Part shown: positions 1 to 5,116 of the stretch, one piece after another | Position numbering within the stretch: position 1 is the stretch's first letter | Layout of the letters: every line of letters starts with the position of its first letter | NCBI GenBank assembly: GCA_023134955.1 | Contig: JAGLUC010000483.1 | Location: forward strand, 1 to 5,840 | DNA from: Methylococcales bacterium | GTDB taxonomy: Bacteria > Pseudomonadota > Gammaproteobacteria > Methylococcales > Methylomonadaceae | DNA: 5,840 nt | Direction: 5' to 3' | Program-made: the position numbers and the translations under genes | Notes under the pieces: model-generated | The model's database searches: none | Seen by the model: the letters and a program-made list of their open reading frames with translations, nothing else | Told to the model about the DNA's origin: nothing

Positions 1-129
1 CGAAAACTTTTGGAACGATTAATAAATTGGTATTGTATAACTTTATTTGAGGGTAAAATGGATTCTGAAATTTTAAACATTAAAGCCAGTAAGTTGGAAT
101 ACCGCAAAATAGGTGAGAAAAAACAGTGA
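1..129 (+). CDS. C-terminal end of an unrecognised protein (5' truncated by the window)
   Basis: The frame is open from the first base to a TGA at 127-129, giving about 42 residues that begin RKLLERLINWYC and end RKIGEKKQ. The stop overlaps the GTG start of the next gene (GTGA, shared bases 126-129), which suggests translational coupling and is the main support for a real coding end. The piece is too short and too poor in motifs for me to name a family; it shows a hydrophobic stretch (LINWYCITLF) followed by a lysine-rich charged tail. An alternative is a 23-codon small ORF starting at ATG 58, which has GAGGG at 49-53 as a possible but rather close ribosome site. The open frame running to the window edge makes a truncated longer gene somewhat more likely. 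An open frame of this length can also occur by chance, so confidence is moderate. Confidence 0.45.
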   Translation, partial: RKLLERLINWYCITLFEGKMDSEILNIKASKLEYRKIGEKKQ

Positions 130-716
130 AAAGTAGTTTTTATGCTTATTTATCTCGATTGCGCTGGATAAAAAGATGGGGATTAAAGCGTAATGCACAT
201 GAAGAAAATGTGATGGAACATAGCTGGGAAGTCTCGGTTATTGCCCATACATTGGCATTGATTAAGAATCAATATTTTGATGGAGAAGTTGATGCCAATG
301 CGATTGCTACTGCCGCGTTATATCATGACATTACTGAGGTAATCACAGGTGACTTGGCAACACCGATTAAATATCATTCCAAAGAAATTACTGCCGCTTA
401 TAAACAAATTGAAAAGCAAGCTGAAAAAGAATTAATTGGACTATTGCCCGACAAATTACAGGCAGATTTTCAAGTACTGATTGAACATGAAAAATTGCCA
501 GCAGCGCATGAAGAGATTATTAAAGCAGCGGATAAAATATCGGCTTACCTTAAATGTCAGGCTGAATTAAAAGCAGGGAATAGAGAGTTTGAAATAGCGG
601 CGGAGAAAATAGGAGAGGTATTAAAGCAATCGCAGCAGCCAGAAGTAATTTTTTTTATGACTAATTTTGTACCCAGTTGTACTTTGACATTAGATGGGTT
701 AATGAAGACAAATTAG
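126..716 (+). CDS. yfbR: 5'-deoxynucleotidase YfbR (HD-domain phosphohydrolase)
   Basis: This 196-residue protein closely matches E. coli YfbR (199 aa), a cytoplasmic metal-dependent HD-domain enzyme that removes the phosphate from 5'-deoxyribonucleoside monophosphates and contributes to dUMP/dTMP balance. The HD metal ligands are visible as H32 (in MEHSWEV), H67-D68 (in YHDITEV) and D136 (in KAADKISAYLKC), each one residue before the E. coli position. The substrate-pocket signatures R17-W18, E71 and TGDLATPIKY (74-83) are also present. The C-terminal FVPSCTLTLD block matches the family's end. The start is GTG at 126; it gives the correct N-terminus (MKSSFYAYLSRL against MKQSHFFAHLSRL) and has AGGTGAG at 110-116 as a ribosome site. 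The gene overlaps the preceding frame by four bases, so the two probably share an mRNA. I see no clear terminator after the stop. Confidence 0.93.
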   Translation: MKSSFYAYLSRLRWIKRWGLKRNAHEENVMEHSWEVSVIAHTLALIKNQYFDGEVDANAIATAALYHDITEVITGDLATPIKYHSKEITAAYKQIEKQAEKELIGLLPDKLQADFQVLIEHEKLPAAHEEIIKAADKISAYLKCQAELKAGNREFEIAAEKIGEVLKQSQQPEVIFFMTNFVPSCTLTLDGLMKTN

Positions 717-883
717 ATGCTGGTAAAAATTAAAGTAAAAAACATTGCTTTATAGCTTGGGTTTTTCTATCCTTACAGGAATTTCTTAGTGAAAGGTGGT
801 TTAATTTATTGTTGCAGATTTAAATTTAATTAAACTTTACTAAACAACAACCGATTTAGTTTTAAATATTTAAGAGGAAAAAA

Positions 884-1393
884 ATGAAAAAATTAATTAA
901 ACCATTAATAGCAAGTGCATTAGTTATTGCAACATCAGGTGTTTATGCCCAGAGTTATTCGGGTGCCAAGGTGAAAAATATTGTTAGATCTATGGATGAT
1001 AGTGGAGATAGAAAAGTAAATTTTCAAGAATATTTTGAGGCCTCTGTTACAGATAGCAATGATTCTTTTGATGTCAATCATGATGGGTATATTACTGAGG
1101 GTGAGATTGTTTTAGAGATAAAAGAAGATCTTATCCAGACTATTAAAGAAATGCGTAAACAAGGTGTTTCTGAGAAAGATATTAATAAAACAATTGCTAA
1201 AGAGTTAAACACAGCTGAAAAAGAAGCTGCCAGAATAGTTAAAAAAATGGATACAGATGGTGATCATCTGGTAGAGCCTTCTGAGCTTGAAGCATTTAAA
1301 CATAAGCAATTTAATGCATTAGATAGAAACCATGATGGTGTTATTTCGCGTCAGGATATAAAAAGAAAAAAAGGTTGGCCTATTCGCCAATAA
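884..1393 (+). CDS. Secreted four-EF-hand calcium-binding protein
   Basis: The 169-residue product starts with a typical Sec signal peptide: a lysine-rich n-region (MKKLIK), a hydrophobic core, and likely cleavage after VYA at residue 22. Four EF-hand loops follow at about residues 38-49 (D38, D42, E49; residue 6 is R instead of G), 63-74 (D63, N65, D67, G68, E74; canonical), 123-134 (D123, D125, D127, E134; H instead of G at position 6) and 147-158 (D147, N149, D151, G152, D158). The second and fourth loops are the most regular. The 80-122 stretch between the pairs is charged and predicted helical. The start ATG has AAGAGGA (872-878) at good spacing. A terminator follows, so this is probably a single-gene unit. 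Calcium binding in the periplasm or outside the cell is inferred from the loops and signal; the physiological role is unknown. A weak promoter candidate is TTGCAG at 812-817 with TTTACT at 836-841. Confidence 0.85.
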   Translation: MKKLIKPLIASALVIATSGVYAQSYSGAKVKNIVRSMDDSGDRKVNFQEYFEASVTDSNDSFDVNHDGYITEGEIVLEIKEDLIQTIKEMRKQGVSEKDINKTIAKELNTAEKEAARIVKKMDTDGDHLVEPSELEAFKHKQFNALDRNHDGVISRQDIKRKKGWPIRQ

Positions 1394-1422
1394 AAAGGTG
1401 TGTTAGAAATATATTGGCAAAG

Positions 1423-1450
1423 AAAACCGGCGTTTTGTCGGTTTTTTTGT
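1423..1450 (+). terminator. Rho-independent terminator of the EF-hand gene
   Basis: AAAACCGGC (1423-1431) pairs with GTCGGTTTT (1437-1445) through nine pairs, including one G-U, around a GTTTT loop. A run of seven T at 1442-1448 follows, so the last T residues serve both stem and tail. It lies 30 bp after the EF-hand stop codon, which is the expected place for an intrinsic terminator on the plus strand. Confidence 0.85.
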
Positions 1451-1511
1451 TTGTTTCAATGTAACTACTCAGTATGTCAATTTTGGAATATTAGTCATTT
1501 GTATTCCTTGG

Positions 1512-1566
1512 GGCGCAGTGCTTTAGCCTGCACTTTTGCTACTCATGCAGGCTAAAGCACTGCGCC
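1512..1566. repeat. Perfect 21-bp inverted repeat, REP/MITE-like palindrome
   Basis: The left arm (1512-1532, beginning GGCGCAGTGC) and right arm (1546-1566, ending GCACTGCGCC) are exact reverse complements, separated by 13 nt. Each arm also folds on itself: GCAG (1515-1518), a bulged T, GC, a TTTA loop, GC and CTGC (1528-1531). The unit therefore looks like two bulged mini-hairpins in opposite orientation, the layout of paired REP (BIME-like) elements. The arms are much richer in GC than their surroundings. Neither strand has a T-run after the hairpin (A-run at 1568-1576 on the right), so it is not an ordinary intrinsic terminator. I see no clear target-site duplication and no transposase in the window. 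Confidence 0.8.
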
Positions 1567-1607
1567 TAAAAAAAATAATACGCTGAATTGTTACGTTTCA
1601 ATAATAT

Positions 1608-1613
1608 AAAGGA
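1608..1613 (+). promoter_or_regulatory. Ribosome binding site of the pentapeptide-repeat gene
   Basis: AAAGGA ends 7 nt before ATG 1621. It decides the start in favour of that ATG over the in-frame TTG at 1588, because the ATG also places the signal peptide exactly at the N-terminus. Confidence 0.75.
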
Positions 1614-1620
1614 AAACGTA

Positions 1621-2373
1621 ATGAATGGCTTAGTAAGGTTTTTTGTAATATTAATGCTGTTTTTAAGTGGTCAAAATGGTTTTTCAGCGGAGTTACAGCG
1701 AGTTGAGGTTGAGGCACTATTAAAAAAGGCGGATAAAAATCATATTGCTGATTTGCGTAGAAAAGATTTAACGGGACTTGATTTATCTGGACTTGATTTT
1801 CGCCATGCTGATTTATGGGGTGCTGATTTAAGAGGGACTAATTTAAGTGAAAGCAATTTGTCGGGATTAGTGCTTGATTTAACCGTAATGGTAGCAGCAA
1901 ATTTTGAAGGAGCAGATTTATCCAATGTGAGTATTTTTGGCGTGAGTATGATGCGTGCAAATTTAAGCTACGCTAATCTCAGTGGTAGTCGGGTTATCGC
2001 TATTATGGATAATGCAAATCTAAGCCATGCAAACCTTTCTAATATTAACTGGGGTGCTGATATGAAAAATCAGTCGATGGGTTTAATGCGAGCCAGTTTG
2101 AAAAAAGCGAATTTATCAGGGGCTAATATTTCTAATGCTAACTTAAATAGAGCAATGATGCGGTTTGCTAATTTAAAGGGAGCAAATTTGCAAAATACCG
2201 AGTTGTTCTCTGCTAATTTAGAAGGTGCGGATTTGACTGATGCTGATCTAACTGGGGCAGACTTTAGCTATGCAAAATTAAATGACGCTGATTTTACAAA
2301 TGCAAAGGTGGAGGGGACTGTTTTTAAAAAGATTAAAAATAAAGAAACGGTGAAGGGAATAGACTTTAAGTAA
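1621..2373 (+). CDS. Secreted pentapeptide-repeat protein
   Basis: The product is 250 residues. Residues 1-23 form a Sec signal peptide (MNGLVRFFVILMLFLSG..., likely cut after FSA). From about residue 43 to 234 it is almost entirely A(D/N)Lxx pentapeptide repeats, for example ADLWGADLRGTNL and ANLEGADLTDADLTGADF. Such repeats fold into a right-handed quadrilateral beta-helix of about 20 residues per turn, so roughly nine to ten turns are expected. The middle (about 81-160) departs from the consensus and has methionines at 90, 110, 129 and 148, close to one per turn. The start at ATG 1621 is supported by AAAGGA at 1608-1613. With a signal peptide it should be periplasmic or exported, which argues against a Qnr/MfpA-type gyrase-binding protein. 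No catalytic domain is attached; function is unknown. An inverted repeat lies 54 bp upstream. Confidence 0.85.
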   Translation: MNGLVRFFVILMLFLSGQNGFSAELQRVEVEALLKKADKNHIADLRRKDLTGLDLSGLDFRHADLWGADLRGTNLSESNLSGLVLDLTVMVAANFEGADLSNVSIFGVSMMRANLSYANLSGSRVIAIMDNANLSHANLSNINWGADMKNQSMGLMRASLKKANLSGANISNANLNRAMMRFANLKGANLQNTELFSANLEGADLTDADLTGADFSYAKLNDADFTNAKVEGTVFKKIKNKETVKGIDFK

Positions 2374-2386
2374 TGCTGGGAAGAAC

Positions 2387-2414
2387 TGTAGAGCGAATTA
2401 GAATCCACTCTACA
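2387..2414. repeat. 28-bp palindrome between convergent genes, REP-like with GTAG ends
   Basis: TGTAGAG (2387-2393) and CTCTACA (2408-2414) are exact reverse complements. The interior continues the symmetry with mismatches (the 13-nt halves pair at 11 of 13 positions, leaving a 2-nt centre). Both strands read GTAG at the 5' side, a tetranucleotide typical of REP elements. It lies in the 52-bp gap between the 3' ends of the pentapeptide gene and suhB. It could act as a bidirectional 3'-end structure, but no proper T-run follows on the pentapeptide side. Confidence 0.55.
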
Positions 2415-2425
2415 AAAAGAGGGGA

Positions 2426-3220
2426 TCATTTTAATTGATCGCTCACAAAAGGATTAATCGCTTGATAAATTGCTTGATGCATTTTTAAGTTTCCGGCAAT
2501 GATATTGCCAGATTTTACATATTGCTCATTAAAAGAAAAGTCAGTTACCACACCACCTGCTTCTTGAACTAATAAAATACCAGCCGCCATATCCCATTCT
2601 TTAAGTCCAATTTCCCAAAAGCCATCTAAGCGACCTGTTGCAAGGTAAGCCAGGTCTAATGCAGCTGAACCTGCTCGTCTAATACCTGCGGTTGTCGGTG
2701 TTAATGTCTTGAACATGCCAAGATAGGCATCAAGATGTTGAGGATGTTTGAAAGGAAAGCCAGTCCCTATTAATGCAGTACTTAAATCTGTTTGTTTGCC
2801 TACCCGAATACGACGATTATTAAGCATGGCACCTCTGCCTTTTTCAGCAGTAAATAGCTCGTCTCTTAATGGGTCGTAAATCACTCCCACTTCTGTTTTA
2901 CCTTTATTTTTTAAGGCAATTGAAACAGCATATTGAGGGTAGCCATGTAGAAAGTTAGTGGTGCCATCTAGTGGGTCAATCACCCAAGTGTAATCATTAC
3001 CTTTATGTTCGCCACTTTCTTCTGCAATAATAGAGTGATCCGGGTAAGCATATTTAATGATTTGAATAATTTCTTGCTCAGCCATACGGTCAATTTCGGT
3101 CACAAAATCATTGTGACTTTTTTTGTTAATCGTTAATTGTCCAACACTTTGAGCTGAGCGTTGAATCAAGTCTCCGGCATTTCTTGCGGCGCGGATGGCA
3201 ATATTAAGCATTGGGTGCAT
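2426..3220 (-). CDS. suhB: Inositol-1-monophosphatase family protein SuhB
   Basis: This 264-residue protein (E. coli SuhB is 267 aa) carries all the signatures of the Mg-dependent, lithium-sensitive inositol monophosphatase family. They are EESGEH at 67-72, WVIDPLDGTTNF at 79-90 (D82, D85 metal ligands) and EWDMAAG at 208-214 (D210). It aligns with E. coli SuhB over its whole length, including GTGFPFK (152-158) and RRAGSAALDLAY (181-192). The family hydrolyses inositol-1-phosphate; E. coli SuhB also joins the NusA-containing rRNA antitermination complex. Whether this one does is inferred. The start is the ATG at 3220-3218, which gives MHPMLNIA exactly as in E. coli; an in-frame TTG two codons upstream is less likely. 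No good Shine-Dalgarno sequence precedes it. It is divergent from trmJ and convergent with the pentapeptide gene. Confidence 0.93.
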   Translation of the reverse strand: MHPMLNIAIRAARNAGDLIQRSAQSVGQLTINKKSHNDFVTEIDRMAEQEIIQIIKYAYPDHSIIAEESGEHKGNDYTWVIDPLDGTTNFLHGYPQYAVSIALKNKGKTEVGVIYDPLRDELFTAEKGRGAMLNNRRIRVGKQTDLSTALIGTGFPFKHPQHLDAYLGMFKTLTPTTAGIRRAGSAALDLAYLATGRLDGFWEIGLKEWDMAAGILLVQEAGGVVTDFSFNEQYVKSGNIIAGNLKMHQAIYQAINPFVSDQLK

Positions 3221-3237
3221 AGTCAATTTTTAATGAG

Positions 3238-3252
3238 CGGTTACAATAACCG
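3238..3252. promoter_or_regulatory. Short palindrome in the suhB leader
   Basis: CGGTTA-CAA-TAACCG is a perfect 6-3-6 dyad centred about 25 bp upstream of the suhB start. It could be an operator or a small mRNA hairpin near the ribosome-binding region. No regulator is identified, and short dyads arise by chance in AT-rich DNA. Confidence 0.3.
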
Positions 3253-3292
3253 TTTAGAATAACAAATCTTTTGCTATAGTGTTTTATTTTTA

Positions 3293-3322
3293 TTGAATGA
3301 GTTTTAACTAGCAAAGTATAAT
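3293..3322 (+). promoter_or_regulatory. Probable sigma-70 promoter of trmJ-cysE
   Basis: TTGAAT (3293-3298) lies 18 bp before a perfect TATAAT (3317-3322). Transcription would begin near 3329 and give a leader of about 130 nt before the preferred trmJ start. The -10 overlaps a minus-strand TATACT (3320-3315) that might serve suhB, but I find no convincing -35 for that. Confidence 0.5.
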
Positions 3323-3461
3323 TAATTTAATATTTTACTAGTCTTTTTTCTCATTTTCGGTGTTGCATAAAATAGTTGCGTAGCTTGTTGCTATGCGCCT
3401 TGAAAATGAAAAAAAATCCTGCGTAAAATTTGTTAAATTAATTATGCTTTGGTACTTACAA

Positions 3462-4190
3462 GTGTTATCACATTTTAAAATTGTTTTGGTTGAAACCTCT
3501 CATCCTGGGAATATCGGTGCGACTGCTCGTGCCATGAAAAATATGAGCATGAGTCAATTATGCTTAGTATCCCCCAAAGTATTTCCTAGTGCGGATGCAA
3601 CCGCAAGAGCAGCTGGCTCAGATGATATTTTAAGTTCAGCGGTTGTTTATGATTCTTTACAGGAAGCTGTTGCAGATTGTCAGATTGTATTAGGAGCCAG
3701 TGCAAGAGATAGAACCATTAGCTGGCCAGAATTAACGGCAAGAGAATGTGCTGAAAAATTTGCAGTAGCGACAGAGTCAAAAGCAAAAGTAGCTTTAGTT
3801 TTTGGACGTGAGAATTCGGGTTTAAAAAATCATGAATTAGATTTGTGTCATTATTTATTAAGAATTCCCTGTAATTCAGATTACAGCTCATTAAATTTAG
3901 CCGCAGCAGTACAAGTTGTGGCTTATGAGTTGTTTGTAGCATCTGGTCAGAAAATTGAGAGTACCATTGGTGATAAGGGTGATGATGCTTTAGCTAGTAT
4001 GAAGCAAATGGAATTATTTTATGAGCATTTACAACAAACGATTATGGATATTGGCTTTCTACATGCCGATAAATCGCAATCAATTATGCGTCGTTTACGC
4101 AGAATATTTAATAGAATCGCTTTAGATACAAAAGAGCTGGATATACTGAGGGGTATCTTGCGCTATTCGCAAAACAATAATAAGAAGTAG
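3462..4190 (+). CDS. trmJ: tRNA (cytidine/uridine-32-2'-O-)-methyltransferase TrmJ
   Basis: This SPOUT-family methyltransferase uses S-adenosylmethionine to 2'-O-methylate position 32 of the tRNA anticodon loop. From GTG 3462 it is 242 residues (E. coli 246), and the N-terminus aligns without gaps: MLSHFKIVLVETSHPGN against MLQNIRIVLVETSHTGN. Visible signatures are N17 and the catalytic R23 (GATARAMK), ALVFGRENSG (111-120) and YSSLNLAAAVQVVAYE (141-156), which form the trefoil-knot SAM pocket. The C-terminal LRRIFNR and ELDILRGIL end is typical. Longer in-frame starts exist at ATG 3444 and ATG 3393; the latter adds 23 residues without family support. No start has a good Shine-Dalgarno sequence, so the exact N-terminus is uncertain. 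The stop is 4 bp before cysE, which indicates one operon. Confidence 0.9.
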   Translation: MLSHFKIVLVETSHPGNIGATARAMKNMSMSQLCLVSPKVFPSADATARAAGSDDILSSAVVYDSLQEAVADCQIVLGASARDRTISWPELTARECAEKFAVATESKAKVALVFGRENSGLKNHELDLCHYLLRIPCNSDYSSLNLAAAVQVVAYELFVASGQKIESTIGDKGDDALASMKQMELFYEHLQQTIMDIGFLHADKSQSIMRRLRRIFNRIALDTKELDILRGILRYSQNNNKK

Positions 4191-4194
4191 GCAT

Positions 4195-4941
4195 ATGTTG
4201 AATTTAATTAAAGAAGAAATTAACTGTGTTTTTGATAGAGACCCAGCCGCACAAAATGTTTTTGAAGTGATTACCACATACCCTGGTTTTCATGCGCTGA
4301 TGATTCATCATCTTGCCCATATGCTTTGGTTAAGACAATTTAAATGGCCAGCTCGATTTATTTCTCATATAGGACGGTGGTTGACAGGTATTGAAATACA
4401 TCCAGGTGCTAAAATTGGCCGGCGTTTTTTTATTGACCATGGTATGGGTGTGGTGATTGGGGAGACAGCGATAATTGGCAATGACTGTACGCTCTATCAT
4501 GGTGTTACTTTAGGTGGAACTTCTTGGAATAAGGGTAAACGTCACCCTACATTACATGATGGGGTAGTGGTTGGAGCAGGGGCAAAAGTATTAGGGCCTA
4601 TTGATATTGGTGCAGGAGCAAGAATAGGGTCAAATTCAGTTATTGTTAAACCTGTACCTGCTGGAGCAACCGTTGTTGGTATTCCAGGTCATATTATTGA
4701 TAGCAAACAAACAAAGACAAGGAAAGAGAGAGAACAGATTGCCAGTAAAATGGGTTTTAATGCTTATGGTGCGACAACAGACATGCCAGACCCTGTTGCC
4801 CATGCAATTAACCACATGCTGGATCATATTAATTTAATGGATAAGCAATTGGATAATATGAAAAAAGTGCTGAATGATGCGGGTGTTGAATATACCGAGC
4901 AAGATATTCCTGCGCTGGATGATTGTGAAATTAAAGAATAG
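4195..4941 (+). CDS. cysE: Serine O-acetyltransferase CysE
   Basis: The enzyme acetylates L-serine from acetyl-CoA to give O-acetylserine, the acceptor for sulfide in cysteine synthesis. The 248-residue protein has a helical N-terminal region (about 1-65) and then a left-handed beta-helix of hexapeptide repeats (about 66-168). Catalytic-site residues are visible at D81-H82 (FIDHGMGVVIGET) and H117 (GKRHPTL), with TLGGTSW at 105-111. It resembles the Pseudomonas-type CysE encoded beside iscR, including the shared tail motif FNAYGATTDMPDP (188-200). The remaining C-terminal segment (201-248) is helical and ends CEIKE, so the terminal isoleucine that anchors CysK in E. coli is absent. It follows trmJ by 4 bp, and the end of trmJ (AAGTAGG) probably supplies the ribosome site. 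Its position before iscR and a cysteine desulfurase suggests a role in supplying cysteine for Fe-S cluster assembly. Confidence 0.93.
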   Translation: MLNLIKEEINCVFDRDPAAQNVFEVITTYPGFHALMIHHLAHMLWLRQFKWPARFISHIGRWLTGIEIHPGAKIGRRFFIDHGMGVVIGETAIIGNDCTLYHGVTLGGTSWNKGKRHPTLHDGVVVGAGAKVLGPIDIGAGARIGSNSVIVKPVPAGATVVGIPGHIIDSKQTKTRKEREQIASKMGFNAYGATTDMPDPVAHAINHMLDHINLMDKQLDNMKKVLNDAGVEYTEQDIPALDDCEIKE

Positions 4942-4974
4942 AAGGCTTCAGGTATTTAAGATATTAAAAGATAA

Positions 4975-5039
4975 CCTTAATCCACACTTAGAAAATAAAG
5001 GGTAACACTCTGTATCCGATTCCTAAGTATGGATTAGGG
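4975..5039. repeat. Imperfect 17-nt inverted repeat upstream of iscR
   Basis: Positions 4975-4991 and 5023-5039 are reverse complements at 15 of 17 bases, with a 31-nt spacer. One difference is a T-G pair and the other is C-A. Each copy reads approximately CTAAGTRTGGATTARGG, and the right copy is itself dyad-symmetric (CCTAA-N7-TTAGG at 5022-5038). It could be a cysE 3'-end hairpin, although no T-run follows, or a pair of operators in opposite orientation just upstream of the iscR promoter. Confidence 0.5.
5012..5036. promoter_or_regulatory. Possible upstream type-2-like IscR site
   Basis: GTATCC and GGATTA are separated by 13 bp, the CC-N13-GG geometry with AT-rich flanks that I recall for type-2 IscR sites. 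The right inner half (TATGG) fits the TRxGG pattern; the left inner half (CCGAT) does not fit CCxYA. It overlaps the right arm of the inverted repeat. This is a pattern match only. Confidence 0.3.
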
Positions 5040-5048
5040 AATAAGCTA

Positions 5049-5073
5049 ATACTTGACTAATTTACTTGGTTTA
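5049..5073. promoter_or_regulatory. Type-1-like IscR binding site over the -35
   Basis: The left half ATACTTGACT (5049-5058) fits the recalled type-1 IscR half-site ATASYYGACT perfectly. The right half (ACTTGGTTTA, 5064-5073) is degenerate but keeps the CTnGG feature that I recall from iscR promoters. It covers the -35 hexamer, so bound holo-IscR would block RNA polymerase; this is the expected autoregulation. Confidence 0.55.
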
Positions 5074-5081
5074 TTTAAAAT
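5053..5081 (+). promoter_or_regulatory. iscR promoter
   Basis: TTGACT (5053-5058) and TAAAAT (5076-5081) are separated by exactly 17 bp and each matches the sigma-70 consensus at five of six positions. Transcription would start near 5088 and give a leader of about 29 nt. The ribosome site is AAGG (5105-5108), 8 nt before the iscR ATG. Confidence 0.75.
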
Positions 5082-5104
5082 AACCTTTATTCTTACTAGG
5101 TTAT
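5080..5104. promoter_or_regulatory. Possible downstream type-2-like IscR operator
   Basis: ATAACC (5080-5085) and GGTTAT (5099-5104) are perfect inverted arms with a 13-bp spacer. This is the WWWWCC-N13-GGWWWW outline of type-2 IscR sites, though the inner CCxYA/TRxGG bases match poorly. It spans the end of the -10 and the expected transcription start, so a bound protein would repress. The assignment to IscR is inferred. Confidence 0.35.
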
Positions 5105-5116
5105 AAGGTTTATATT

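Noticed and set aside
717..883. Small gene or RNA in the yfbR to EF-hand gap
   Set aside because: Only a 12-codon ATG frame at 717 and AT-rich sequence are present; no stable hairpin, terminator or conserved RNA pattern is visible.
1512..1566. Large inverted repeat as an intrinsic terminator
   Set aside because: On the plus strand it is followed by an A-run and on the minus strand by mixed sequence, so there is no T-tract; the EF-hand gene already has a good terminator at 1423-1450.
1588..1620. In-frame TTG start adding 11 residues to the pentapeptide-repeat protein
   Set aside because: It would bury the signal peptide behind a charged extension, and the AAAGGA ribosome site lies inside it, correctly spaced for ATG 1621.
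1740..1925. Antisense open frame within the pentapeptide-repeat gene
   Set aside because: Repetitive sense codons (GATTTA, GCTGAT) keep the opposite frame open; the predicted peptide is a low-complexity Lys/Ser/Pro repeat and has no ribosome site.
1621..2373. Pentapeptide-repeat protein as a Qnr/MfpA quinolone-resistance type protein
   Set aside because: A clear Sec signal peptide would export it away from gyrase, and the sequence does not resemble Qnr beyond the generic repeat.
3718..3942. Antisense open frame within trmJ
   Set aside because: It lies wholly inside a well-supported conserved gene, and its leucine/asparagine-rich translation shows no family features.
4636..4837. Two short frames (one on each strand) inside cysE
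   Set aside because: Both are shadows of the conserved CysE reading frame with no independent ribosome site or recognisable motif.
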